DNA of 5,510 nt from Promethearchaeota archaeon (lineage in GTDB: Archaea; Asgardarchaeota; Lokiarchaeia; Sigynarchaeales; SOKP01). Location: NCBI GenBank assembly GCA_016839425.1, contig JAEOUI010000297.1, positions 1 to 5,510 on the forward strand. The letters are read 5' to 3'. The translations under genes and the position numbers were made by a program. Below, one piece after another: positions 1 through 5,510 of the stretch; the first letter of the stretch is position 1, and each line of letters begins with the position of its first letter. Under the pieces are notes generated by a model. The model saw only the letters and a list, made by a program, of their open reading frames with translations, did no database searches and was not told where the DNA came from.

Positions 1-143
1 CCTTCCACGGGATCCTTTTCTCCAAATCGTTTACATTCAACCTTTCCTATGTAAACTTTTTTATTTATTTCATTTGTGATCCTGTAGATGTAACCATAAT
101 GTTCTCCTCCAAATTTGGAGTTTTCATCATCAGAATTTTTCAT
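1..143 (-). CDS. GIY-YIG nuclease-domain protein, N-terminal fragment
   Basis: The reading frame runs from an ATG at 143-141 to the window edge (47 codons, no stop), so only the N-terminus is visible. After a short acidic leader (MKNSDDENSKFGGEH) come the two hallmark strands of a GIY-YIG domain: GYIYRITNEIN at about residues 17-27 and KKVYIGKV at about 29-36. The pattern Y-I-Y-x-I-T-N-x-I-N-x-K-V-Y-I-G-K is typical of the family. Known GIY-YIG domains cut DNA with a metal-dependent active site in homing endonucleases, UvrC and stand-alone nucleases. The catalytic Arg and Glu would lie beyond the edge, so activity cannot be judged. The frame stays open upstream but has no better start, and no clear Shine-Dalgarno site is seen. 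A+T-rich candidates for a TATA box lie at 181-188 and 170-177. It lies downstream of the chaperonin gene on the same strand, separated by 168 bases containing T-tracts, so it is probably transcribed separately. Fold assignment is fairly sure; the biological role is unknown. Confidence 0.75.
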   Translation of the reverse strand, partial: MKNSDDENSKFGGEHYGYIYRITNEINKKVYIGKVECKRFGEKDPVE

Positions 144-194
144 ATTCTTGAGAATCTTTGATAGATCAGTTAAAAAATAACCTATTAAACTACG

Positions 195-311
195 AAAAAA
201 AAAATTTGTTAAAGGAATCAAATGCAGTGAAATAATGTGTCAGAATAGGGATCTCTTGAAAAAAATAATAAAGTCTAATAAATAAAGAAAAAATAAAATA
301 AATTAAAGAAA
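195..311 (-). terminator. T-tract terminator region after the chaperonin gene
   Basis: Read on the minus strand, the bases just after the chaperonin stop codon are rich in T-runs: 293-288 (six T), 265-259 (seven T) and a run of ten T at 204-195. Archaeal RNA polymerase ends transcription at such T-tracts without needing a hairpin. The run of ten lies just ahead of the GIY-YIG gene promoter region, so it would separate the two units. Inferred from composition only; I see no strong stem-loop here. Confidence 0.55.
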
Positions 312-1994
312 TTACATCATTCCGGGCGGCATTCCCATGCCTCCCATTGGTGGCATGCCCCCCATACCGCCCATACCGCCAGGTGGCATTCCTCCCGGAG
401 GTCCTGCGGATTTAACTCCCGCGATTACATCGTCGATGCGCAAGATCATGGAAGTTGCCTCGGTGGAACTCTTGATGGCTTGAATCTTGACGGACGTCGG
501 CTCAACCACGCCAACTTCCATCATGTTATCGATGACATCTCCCGACTCGAGGTCGTGTCCTGCGAACTTGTTTCCCTTCTGGTGCGACGCTCGCAACTTC
601 ATGAGCACATCGATCTGGTCCAAACCAGCGTTCTCGACAAGCGTTTTTGGGATGATATCCAAGGAGTCAGCGAACACTTCGACCGCTAACTGTTCACGAC
701 CGCCTAACGTGGAGGCAAAATCCCTGAGCTGAATGGCCGTCTCCAATTCGGGAGCACCACCACCGCCCACGATCTTCTCGTCTTCCACCACATCCCTGAT
801 CACGCAGAGAGCGTCGTGTAAGGCCCGATCCACCTCGTCAATGACGAGCTCGGTACCTCCACGAATGAGAATGACGACCGATTTTGGGTTCTTGCATTCT
901 TCAATGAACACCCAAGCGTCGTTCATGACCTTCCTTTCTTCAACGAGTCCTGCGTATCCTAAATTCTCGGGTTTTGCGTCGTCCAAGTTCGTAAGGATCA
1001 TTCCGCCGGTGGCCTTCGAAAGCTTCTCGAGGTCCGACTTTTTAACCCTCCTTACTGCCATGACGCCCGCTCGAGAGAGGACGTGCTGGGCCATGTCATC
1101 AATGCCCTTCTGGCAGATGACCACGTTAGCGCCGGAATTTATTATCTTTTCAACCATGTCCCGAAGCATCTTTTCTTCTTCGTCCAAGAATTGTTGGATC
1201 TGCTCGGGGCTGGTAATCTGGAGCTTGGCGTCGAACTCGGTCTTTTCGATCTCGATCGCCGATTGGGTGAGCAAGATCTTGGCGTCCTTGATGCTCTTGG
1301 GCATGCCCGGAGCGACGACTTCTTTATCGAGGATGATACCCTTGATGAGGCTGGTATCGTCAATCATGTCTCCTTGTTTCTTCTGTATTTGAATTTTATC
1401 TATATCTGCAACCCATTTTCCGTTTTCGTCCTTTTCAGCAACGGCTTCGATGGCTTCGATGCAAATGTCTGCGAGCTTGTCCTTGGACTCGACGACTATC
1501 TTCGAGGACATGCACGTCCTTGCGGCGTCCTTGAGACCTTTCTTGTCTTCAATGCCCGACTTGATGGACATTGCGTCGAGGATCTCGACTGCCTTATCAG
1601 CCGCTTTCCTGAACCCTTCCGTAATGACGGTTGGGTGGATCTTTTGCTGGAGGAGCTTTTCGGCTCTCTTGAGCAGTTCTCCAGCCAGGATGACCGATGT
1701 GGTGGTTCCGTCGCCAACTTCGGAGTCTTGCGTCTTGGCCACTTCTACCATCATCTTAGCTGCTGGATGCTGGACGTCGATTTCTTTCAGGATTGTTGCG
1801 CCGTCGTTTGTAATGACAACGTCTCCGAACTGGTCGACGAGCATCTTGTCCATCCCTCGTGGTCCGAGGGACGTTCTGACGGCTTCTGCGATGACTTTTG
1901 CGGCAGCGATGTTATTTTCCATGGCGTCCTTGCCACGGGTTCTTTCGGTTCCTTCCTTCATAATGAAGATGGGTTGACCGCCTAATTGTGCCAT
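312..1994 (-). CDS. Thermosome (group II chaperonin, CCT/TCP-1 family) subunit
   Basis: Complete 560-residue subunit of the archaeal cytosolic chaperonin, an ATP-driven double-ring folding machine with a built-in lid. Group II signatures appear in order: the N-terminal AQLGGQP; SLGPRGMDKML (about 42-52); NDGATILKEIDVQHPAAK (63-80); the ATP-binding GDGTTTS (94-100); the apical domain with GIILDKEVVAPGMPK (219-233) and the helical-lid protrusion around 245-280; IRGGTELVIDEVDRALHDAL (377-396), whose HDAL Asp (394) corresponds to the family's catalytic residue; VGGGGAPE (409-416); and LVENAGLD (452-459). The tail from 531 is Gly/Met/Pro-rich (GGM repeats ending PGMM), usual for archaeal subunits and projecting into the cavity. 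Length is normal and there is no intein or frameshift. The frame extends four codons further to a GTG at 2006, but homologues start at M-A-Q-L-G-G-Q, so the ATG at 1994 is preferred. GAGTGA at 2008-2003 may be a weak ribosome site. The codons are more G+C-rich than in neighbouring genes, as expected for a highly expressed gene. Confidence 0.97.
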   Translation of the reverse strand: MAQLGGQPIFIMKEGTERTRGKDAMENNIAAAKVIAEAVRTSLGPRGMDKMLVDQFGDVVITNDGATILKEIDVQHPAAKMMVEVAKTQDSEVGDGTTTSVILAGELLKRAEKLLQQKIHPTVITEGFRKAADKAVEILDAMSIKSGIEDKKGLKDAARTCMSSKIVVESKDKLADICIEAIEAVAEKDENGKWVADIDKIQIQKKQGDMIDDTSLIKGIILDKEVVAPGMPKSIKDAKILLTQSAIEIEKTEFDAKLQITSPEQIQQFLDEEEKMLRDMVEKIINSGANVVICQKGIDDMAQHVLSRAGVMAVRRVKKSDLEKLSKATGGMILTNLDDAKPENLGYAGLVEERKVMNDAWVFIEECKNPKSVVILIRGGTELVIDEVDRALHDALCVIRDVVEDEKIVGGGGAPELETAIQLRDFASTLGGREQLAVEVFADSLDIIPKTLVENAGLDQIDVLMKLRASHQKGNKFAGHDLESGDVIDNMMEVGVVEPTSVKIQAIKSSTEATSMILRIDDVIAGVKSAGPPGGMPPGGMGGMGGMPPMGGMGMPPGMM

Positions 1995-2039
1995 ATTTTC
2001 GTTCACTCTAAACTTGTTTTTGTAAATTTTTATTTTTTC

Positions 2040-2053
2040 TATTTAAAGATCTC
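2040..2053 (-). promoter_or_regulatory. Putative TATA box of the chaperonin gene
   Basis: On the minus strand, GAGATCTTTAAATA (2053-2040) contains TTTAAATA, a good match to an archaeal TATA box, with a short purine-rich stretch ahead of it that could act as a BRE. Transcription would start roughly 25 bases further on, near 2015-2020, giving a leader of about 20-25 bases before the ATG at 1994. That leader would leave little room ahead of the alternative GTG at 2006. I recognise no operator for a heat-shock regulator. Confidence 0.5.
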
Positions 2054-2170
2054 TATGTCATAAAAATAAAAAACTTTACGATTTTTGATTTTAAAAAGGT
2101 CTTATTTCGCGTTGAAGGTTCTATGAAATGTGAATTCTGATTGTAATGATAATAATGATTATAAAAAAGG

Positions 2171-2232
2171 GAAAAAAAAATTAGAACAATAATGGATCTT
2201 TTTTAGACTGGAAAAAATAAAAAAAAAAACTT
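2171..2232 (-). terminator. T-tract terminator of the BspA-like gene
   Basis: Directly after the minus-strand stop codon at 2242-2240 the minus strand reads a run of nine to ten T, one A, then six T (2230-2212), with a further nine-T run at 2180-2172. This is the expected form of an archaeal intrinsic terminator. It sits well upstream of the chaperonin TATA box and supports separate transcription of the two genes. Confidence 0.55.
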
Positions 2233-2239
2233 ATTTTAC

Positions 2240-3802
2240 TTAAGGCATGCCATCGTAGATGGTCCATGAATGTGTTCCTATTAGTATGGCTTTTGCGTTT
2301 AAAACTACCGCTTTCGACGAATGGATGGAGTATCCAACGTTAAATATTACTCCTGATTGTAAGTTAGGAGATAGATCGGCCCATCCAATTAGAAGGCTAT
2401 CGTAATTTGCTATAGATAATGTTATAGCCGAAAACATCCAACGCATATCCGTTACGCTCGATATATTCCAGCTTCCAATATCCTGATCAAAAGAGTAGGC
2501 TTCATTAAACATTAATCTCATGCTAGTAACACTTTTTACATTCCATCTACTTATGTCCTGATTAAAATTTGAAGCTCCATCGAACATTCCACTCATTACT
2601 TTTACGTTCGAAACATCCCAATCTCCAATGTCTTGATTGAATGAGTCTGCACCACCAAACATTCCATTCATGTTAGTCACGCTCGAGACGTCCCAATCTC
2701 CAATGTCTTGATTGAATGAGTCTGCACCACCAAACATTCCATTCATGTTTGTCACGCTCGACACGTCCCAATCTCCAATGTCTTGATTGAATGAGTCTGC
2801 AAGAAAAAACATCAAGCTCATGTCGATTACATTCGAGACGTCCCATTCTCCAATGTCTTGGTTGAATGATAAACAACTCCAAAACATACAACTCATGTTT
2901 GTCACGCTCGACACATCCCAATCTCCAATGTCTTGGTTAAATGATAAACAATAATCAAATATGCCGTACATGTTTTTTACTTCCGATGTATCCCACTGGT
3001 TTAATCTTCTAATTTTTTCGAATTCACAATATTTAAACGCACCTTCTAAGGTTGTAGTTCCCGTCAAATCAAGAACATCGCACGCATCAATTTCAAGATT
3101 TGAGCACCAATAAAAATAATAACCATTATTTCCCAAGCGCAATGGACCCCATTCTTTAATCTCAAGCAATTTTAATCTATCCCCACCCTCTTTAAAGGAC
3201 CATCCAATAATTGTACCAAAAATGGTTATATCATAAATTCCTGATGATGTATAATTATGGCAGGCTTCTGGTTGATCCCATTGAATGATGGTGTTATTAT
3301 TTCCGTCGCCCCAATATACATCGAAATCGTACATTCCTGATGGAATCAGTGGTAAGCGCACTTGATTTGCATCGCTCGAACCTTCGCAGGTTTTTGTCGT
3401 GTTCCATTTCGACAAAAAGGCTTTCTTGATAACAAAGGAAACTATATTTGATCCAATATTCCCCGCCGAGTCGTTAGCCCAAGCGTGTAATGTTATGGGA
3501 CCATCATTGAAAACAACATGTGTTGGTGTTGTATAAATTGTATTTGTACCGTTCCAATCAAACCAAATGGTATCCACGCTAGAATCATCTGAGACCGAGA
3601 TGTTAACAATATGCTTAGAGCCTATATAACTAGTATTGTTGTCAAGGCTCGTTATAATCACCGTAGGAGCATCTTTATCCGTTTCAAGAATTATTTCGGG
3701 ACTTGTAAGTGGTAACAACAAGAATGTAAGGATACCTGCAACCACGCTTATCCCAACTATACTTAAGATTATTATTCCAGAAACAATTTTTTTATTTTTC
3801 AT
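2240..3802 (-). CDS. BspA-like DUF285 repeat surface protein, membrane-anchored
   Basis: A 520-residue protein, probably exported and held on the cell surface. A hydrophobic N-terminal segment (about 5-32, after MKNKK) is a signal anchor or signal peptide; there is no lipobox Cys. Next come an Ig-like domain (about 46-126: [27 protein letters not shown]) and a PKD-like stretch with WGDG (164-167) and [15 protein letters not shown] (182-196). DUF285/BspA repeats follow, with seven 25-residue units at 287-461 of the form [17 protein letters not shown] plus two degenerate units before them. The C-terminal cap ([14 protein letters not shown] through SWTIYDGMP) is typical of these proteins in bacteria and archaea. 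DUF285 proteins are thought to form leucine-rich-repeat-like solenoids for adhesion or protein contacts; this one's partner is unknown. About ten N-x-S/T sites allow N-glycosylation. A TTG at 3814 would add MLRK, but the ATG at 3802 followed by Lys-rich residues is a better start. Divergent from the acyltransferase gene. The family and the cell-surface location are well supported; no enzymatic domain is visible. Confidence 0.9.
   Translation of the reverse strand: MKNKKIVSGIIILSIVGISVVAGILTFLLLPLTSPEIILETDKDAPTVIITSLDNNTSYIGSKHIVNISVSDDSSVDTIWFDWNGTNTIYTTPTHVVFNDGPITLHAWANDSAGNIGSNIVSFVIKKAFLSKWNTTKTCEGSSDANQVRLPLIPSGMYDFDVYWGDGNNNTIIQWDQPEACHNYTSSGIYDITIFGTIIGWSFKEGGDRLKLLEIKEWGPLRLGNNGYYFYWCSNLEIDACDVLDLTGTTTLEGAFKYCEFEKIRRLNQWDTSEVKNMYGIFDYCLSFNQDIGDWDVSSVTNMSCMFWSCLSFNQDIGEWDVSNVIDMSLMFFLADSFNQDIGDWDVSSVTNMNGMFGGADSFNQDIGDWDVSSVTNMNGMFGGADSFNQDIGDWDVSNVKVMSGMFDGASNFNQDISRWNVKSVTSMRLMFNEAYSFDQDIGSWNISSVTDMRWMFSAITLSIANYDSLLIGWADLSPNLQSGVIFNVGYSIHSSKAVVLNAKAILIGTHSWTIYDGMP
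2420..2944 (-). repeat. Seven tandem 75-base units encoding DUF285 repeats
   Basis: Seven consecutive, in-phase 75-base units encode 25-residue DUF285 repeats (protein residues 287-461). Conserved positions are F-N-Q-D-I-G-x-W-[DN]-[VI]-S-x-V-x-x-M-x-x-M-F. The middle units are the most alike; the last two ([14 protein letters not shown] and [14 protein letters not shown]) have diverged. Two less regular 26-residue units precede the array, recognisable by WDTSEVKNM and by a Cys at the same phase. Unit length is constant, with no indels, so the solenoid register is kept. Confidence 0.9.
2645..2794 (-). repeat. Nearly identical adjacent repeat pair
   Basis: Units 2645-2719 and 2720-2794 differ at only two of 75 bases by hand alignment (a/t in the tgttNgtcac stretch and g/c in the gaNacg stretch). 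Both changes are silent, so the encoded 25 residues are identical. This points to recent duplication or gene conversion within the array. Confidence 0.9.
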
Positions 3803-3849
3803 CTTTCTCAACAAATTTTTGTCTTTTGAACCTCTCTATCCCCTAAGTG

Positions 3850-3860
3850 CTTTTAAATCC
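3850..3860 (-). promoter_or_regulatory. Putative TATA box of the BspA-like gene
   Basis: On the minus strand GGATTTAAAAG (3860-3850) contains TTTAAAA, a TATA-like core. A start of transcription about 25 bases on (near 3830) gives a leader of roughly 28 bases to the ATG at 3802. That leader holds no strong Shine-Dalgarno site; only a GAG in TTGAGAAAG just ahead of the ATG is seen. Position fits, but the region is A+T-rich, so chance matches are likely. Confidence 0.4.
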
Positions 3861-3966
3861 ACAAGGACTAAATTTTTGCATTTTAGACATTTATGTATAT
3901 GCCCCTCTCTTTAAACTTAAAAATTGAAATAGACTGCCTCAAGGGTCTCAATTATTGGTCTACGCT

Positions 3967-3992
3967 TATTTAAAATATATTTATATTATACA
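3967..3992 (+). promoter_or_regulatory. Putative promoter of the acyltransferase gene
   Basis: An unbroken A/T stretch contains overlapping TATA-like cores, TTTAAAATA (3969-3977) and TTTATATTA (3980-3988), so the exact box cannot be fixed. Transcription would start between about 3998 and 4012, giving a leader of some 33-47 bases to the ATG at 4045. Near that ATG, AAAAGGTTT (4031-4039) offers a weak ribosome site (AGGT at 4034-4037, 7 bases from the ATG). Confidence 0.45.
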
Positions 3993-4004
3993 ATAAGTTA
4001 AGAA

Positions 4005-4018
4005 CAAGAATTTTCTTG
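4005..4018 (+). repeat. Short perfect inverted repeat between promoter and start
   Basis: CAAGAA-TT-TTCTTG is a six-base perfect inverted repeat with a two-base spacer, lying near or just after the predicted transcription start of the acyltransferase gene and 26 bases ahead of its ATG. Such a position would suit an archaeal repressor operator that blocks polymerase, but arms this short can occur by chance in A+T-rich DNA. Confidence 0.3.
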
Positions 4019-4044
4019 GGAAATATTCTTAAAAGGTTTAAAAA

Positions 4045-5226
4045 ATGTTACAAGACGCTAAAGAGATGTTTGTCGAAGAAACGCCGCAAAAACGCGAGCT
4101 GTATCTCGATAATTTGAAGGTCTTGCTTACCATTCTCGTGATAATGCATCACGCATTTATTACCTACAATGCGATTGGAGGGTGGTACCTTTCAGATCCA
4201 AGTAGCGACGAAGTATCAACTATTCTATTCACGGTGTTAGGGGCTTTAAATCAGGGTTTTTTCATGGGATTGTTCTTTTTCATTAGTGCGTATTTTGTAC
4301 CCGGGAGTTATCGTCGCAAGGGAGCAAAAAAATACCTTAAAGATCGATTCGTTCGTTTGGGAATTCCCTTGATAATATATATTACGATTGTTAATCCTAT
4401 TATGATGTATTTCCTGCATCACGCATCTAGAACGACTTTTTTTGAGTTCTACGCGAGTTACTTTCTCTCGTTTGAAGGAATGGTGGACTTTTTTGGAGGA
4501 AACGGTCCGTTATGGTTTATATTAATGTTGTTGATTTTTACAACGCTTTATTGCTCGTGGCGTCAAGTTTACGGGAACTCTGCTGAAAAAGAAATCGAGC
4601 AAAAAGCACCAAATAATATGGTGTTGATAGCGATTATCGTCCTAATGGGCACATTCACGTTCCTCGTTAGAACGATTACTCCTGTTATTTCAGGGTACAA
4701 ATTTTTAAACATTCAGCTTGCTAATATCGTGCAATACATTATCATGTTTATTTTAGGTATTATGGCTTATAGGCGAAATTGGTTCAATGCCATTTCAGAC
4801 AAGCAGGGAAAAGCGTGGTTATGGGTTGCCTTCTTATCTATTCTTTTCCTAGCCGTTGTGGCAATCTCCGCGGGAGCGTTAGAAGGAGAACTTACCAAAA
4901 TGATGGGTGGATGGTACTGGGAATCGCTCGCTTTTGCTCTATGGGAGTCTATCTTTTGTATCGGCATGAATTTTGGCTTGATAACCTCATTTCGTAAAAG
5001 ATTCGACCGGCAAGGCAATGTTGCTAAAGCCATGTCTTCTAACGCGTATGCGGTTTATCTCGTTCACGCACCAGTACTCGTGAGTATCTCACTATTGTTT
5101 ATAGCAGTTCAAGTTTCTCCACTGATAAAATTTGTGATAGTGGTATTCATTACGATCTTGGCTTGTTTTGCGATAAGTCATTTCGTTCTAAGACGAATCC
5201 CAGGAGCTAAACGAGTACTTGGTTAA
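4045..5226 (+). CDS. Acyltransferase-3 family integral membrane protein
   Basis: A 393-residue polytopic membrane protein with about ten hydrophobic segments (roughly 22-41, 60-84, 105-124, 155-171, 191-210, 225-242, 257-277, 293-314, 334-356, 360-382). Motifs place it in the Acyl_transf_3 family: RELYLDNLKVLL then HH at 35-36 in the first membrane segment (a conserved His there is needed in characterised members), FFFISAYF (77-84), the basic loop RRKGAKKYLKDRFVRLGIPL (90-109), GPLWFI (154-159) and AYAVYLVHAPVLV (334-346). The family moves acyl groups, often acetyl or succinyl, onto sugars, glycans, lipids or peptides at the membrane (OpgC, OafA/B and others). The substrate here cannot be read from the sequence. 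Length is usual for a member lacking the extra SGNH domain. The ATG at 4045 has a weak AGGT upstream; an internal Met at residue 8 is possible. It is transcribed away from the BspA-like gene across a shared 242-base region, which may hint at an envelope-related role. Confidence 0.88.
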   Translation: MLQDAKEMFVEETPQKRELYLDNLKVLLTILVIMHHAFITYNAIGGWYLSDPSSDEVSTILFTVLGALNQGFFMGLFFFISAYFVPGSYRRKGAKKYLKDRFVRLGIPLIIYITIVNPIMMYFLHHASRTTFFEFYASYFLSFEGMVDFFGGNGPLWFILMLLIFTTLYCSWRQVYGNSAEKEIEQKAPNNMVLIAIIVLMGTFTFLVRTITPVISGYKFLNIQLANIVQYIIMFILGIMAYRRNWFNAISDKQGKAWLWVAFLSILFLAVVAISAGALEGELTKMMGGWYWESLAFALWESIFCIGMNFGLITSFRKRFDRQGNVAKAMSSNAYAVYLVHAPVLVSISLLFIAVQVSPLIKFVIVVFITILACFAISHFVLRRIPGAKRVLG

Positions 5227-5241
5227 ATCAGAAATTAATTT

Positions 5242-5287
5242 GAAAAGATTTTTGAATTTTCTTTTCATTTTTTAATTCTTTTTTTTG
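5242..5287 (+). terminator. Hairpin plus T-tract terminator after the acyltransferase gene
   Basis: GAAAAGA (5242-5248) and TCTTTTC (5260-5266) form a seven-base inverted repeat with an 11-base loop. It is followed by a six-T run (5268-5273) and an eight-T run (5279-5286). It lies 15 bases past the stop codon at 5224-5226. The T-runs alone would suffice for an archaeal terminator; the stem is weak (A+T-rich). Confidence 0.6.
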
Positions 5288-5337
5288 AACATTTCGTGTC
5301 AATCAAGCGTGGAATCGCACATGTTTACTCAAATTAT

Positions 5338-5510
5338 TTATAGAAATATTTCAAGGAATCGGCATGCTATCCCGAAATAATCCACGGTTTCTAAGGCACT
5401 CAAATTTCCTTCGAGTTTGAGCAGTAATCTGCCGTTCTTGTCGTAAAATTCGCCTTTTTTTCTTGAAAATATCGTTTTAATAAGATCGCTTTCTGGCCAA
5501 TAACCTCCGC
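5338..5510 (-). CDS. Unrecognised protein, C-terminal fragment
   Basis: An open frame enters from the right edge and ends at a TAA (5340-5338), giving the last 56 residues of a protein whose start is outside the window. The other two minus-strand frames are interrupted, and this frame has a protein-like composition: GGYWPESDLIKTIFS, then FYDKNGRLLLKLEG, then VDYFGIACRFLEIFL at the end. The middle part has the alternating pattern of a beta-hairpin around a D-K-N-G turn. I do not recognise the family. A lipid-scramblase/LURP-like beta domain came to mind because of the D-x-N-G hairpin, but nothing specific supports it. The gene converges with the acyltransferase gene across a 111-base spacer, and no clear T-tract follows it on its own strand. 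Coding status is likely; function is unknown. Confidence 0.6.
   Translation of the reverse strand, partial: GGYWPESDLIKTIFSRKKGEFYDKNGRLLLKLEGNLSALETVDYFGIACRFLEIFL

Noticed and set aside
733..1985. Long plus-strand open frames opposite the chaperonin gene (733-1392, 1083-1985, 1450-1977)
   Set aside because: They lie fully antisense to a highly conserved gene, have Ser/Leu/Phe/Val-skewed composition without recognisable motifs, and are explained by the G+C-rich codon bias of the chaperonin.
312..1994. Intein or intron in the chaperonin gene, suggested by the nearby GIY-YIG protein
   Set aside because: The 560-residue frame is continuous, of normal length and has all family motifs in order.
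2152..2162. ATAAT-G-ATTAT palindrome between the BspA-like and chaperonin genes
   Set aside because: It is very short and made only of A/T arms in A+T-rich DNA, about 105 bases upstream of the chaperonin TATA box; chance occurrence is the simplest explanation.
2673..2921. Minus-strand open frame of 82 codons within the repeat array, with a repetitive product ([15 protein letters not shown])
   Set aside because: It is the DUF285 repeat array read in a shifted frame; the repeats keep the shifted frame open. The in-frame product is a well-known family.
2420..2944. Regular repeats considered as a CRISPR array
   Set aside because: The 75-base period has no unique spacers, and the repeats are in-phase codons of a DUF285 protein.
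3636..3914. Plus-strand open frame of 92 codons overlapping the start of the BspA-like gene
   Set aside because: It is mostly antisense to the signal-anchor and Ig-like coding region, runs through the probable promoter, and has no recognisable motif.
4767..5033. Frames overlapping the acyltransferase gene (4767-5033 minus, 4779-4997 plus)
   Set aside because: They are shadows of the acyltransferase reading frame, with no motifs or plausible start signals.

Overview
The window looks like chromosomal DNA of an AT-rich archaeon. The main evidence is a complete group II (thermosome/CCT-type) chaperonin subunit with a Gly-Met-rich C-terminal tail. Supporting evidence is TATA-box-like sites about 25-50 bases ahead of the genes, T-tract terminators and A+T-rich intergenic DNA. 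A DUF285/BspA-type surface protein with an Ig-like domain, next to a CCT-like chaperonin, would suit an Asgard archaeon (Lokiarchaeia-like). That placement is inference: no lineage-defining marker is present and other mesophilic archaea cannot be excluded.

Layout, left to right. (1) Bases 1-143, minus strand: N-terminus of a GIY-YIG nuclease-domain protein, cut by the window edge. (2) 144-311: short spacer with T-tracts (minus strand) that probably end chaperonin transcription. (3) 312-1994, minus: thermosome subunit, complete, 560 aa from the preferred ATG. (4) 1995-2239: chaperonin promoter and the terminator of the next gene upstream. (5) 2240-3802, minus: membrane-anchored, probably extracellular BspA/DUF285 repeat protein with at least seven 25-residue repeats. 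(6) 3803-4044: divergent promoter region. (7) 4045-5226, plus: acyltransferase-3 family integral membrane protein. (8) 5227-5337: convergent spacer with a hairpin/T-tract terminator. (9) 5338-5510, minus: C-terminal 56 codons of an unrecognised gene entering from the right.

The genes seem to be independent transcription units rather than an operon. The chaperonin is housekeeping. The surface protein and the acyltransferase share a 242-base divergent promoter region and both concern the cell envelope. A functional link, such as acylation of surface glycans or lipids, is possible but rests on adjacency alone. I see no CRISPR array, insertion sequence, tRNA/rRNA, intein or clear novel system. 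The most notable features are the recent-looking, nearly identical repeat units in the BspA-like gene, its cysteine ladder confined to the first repeats, and the two edge genes that fall below common ORF length cut-offs.
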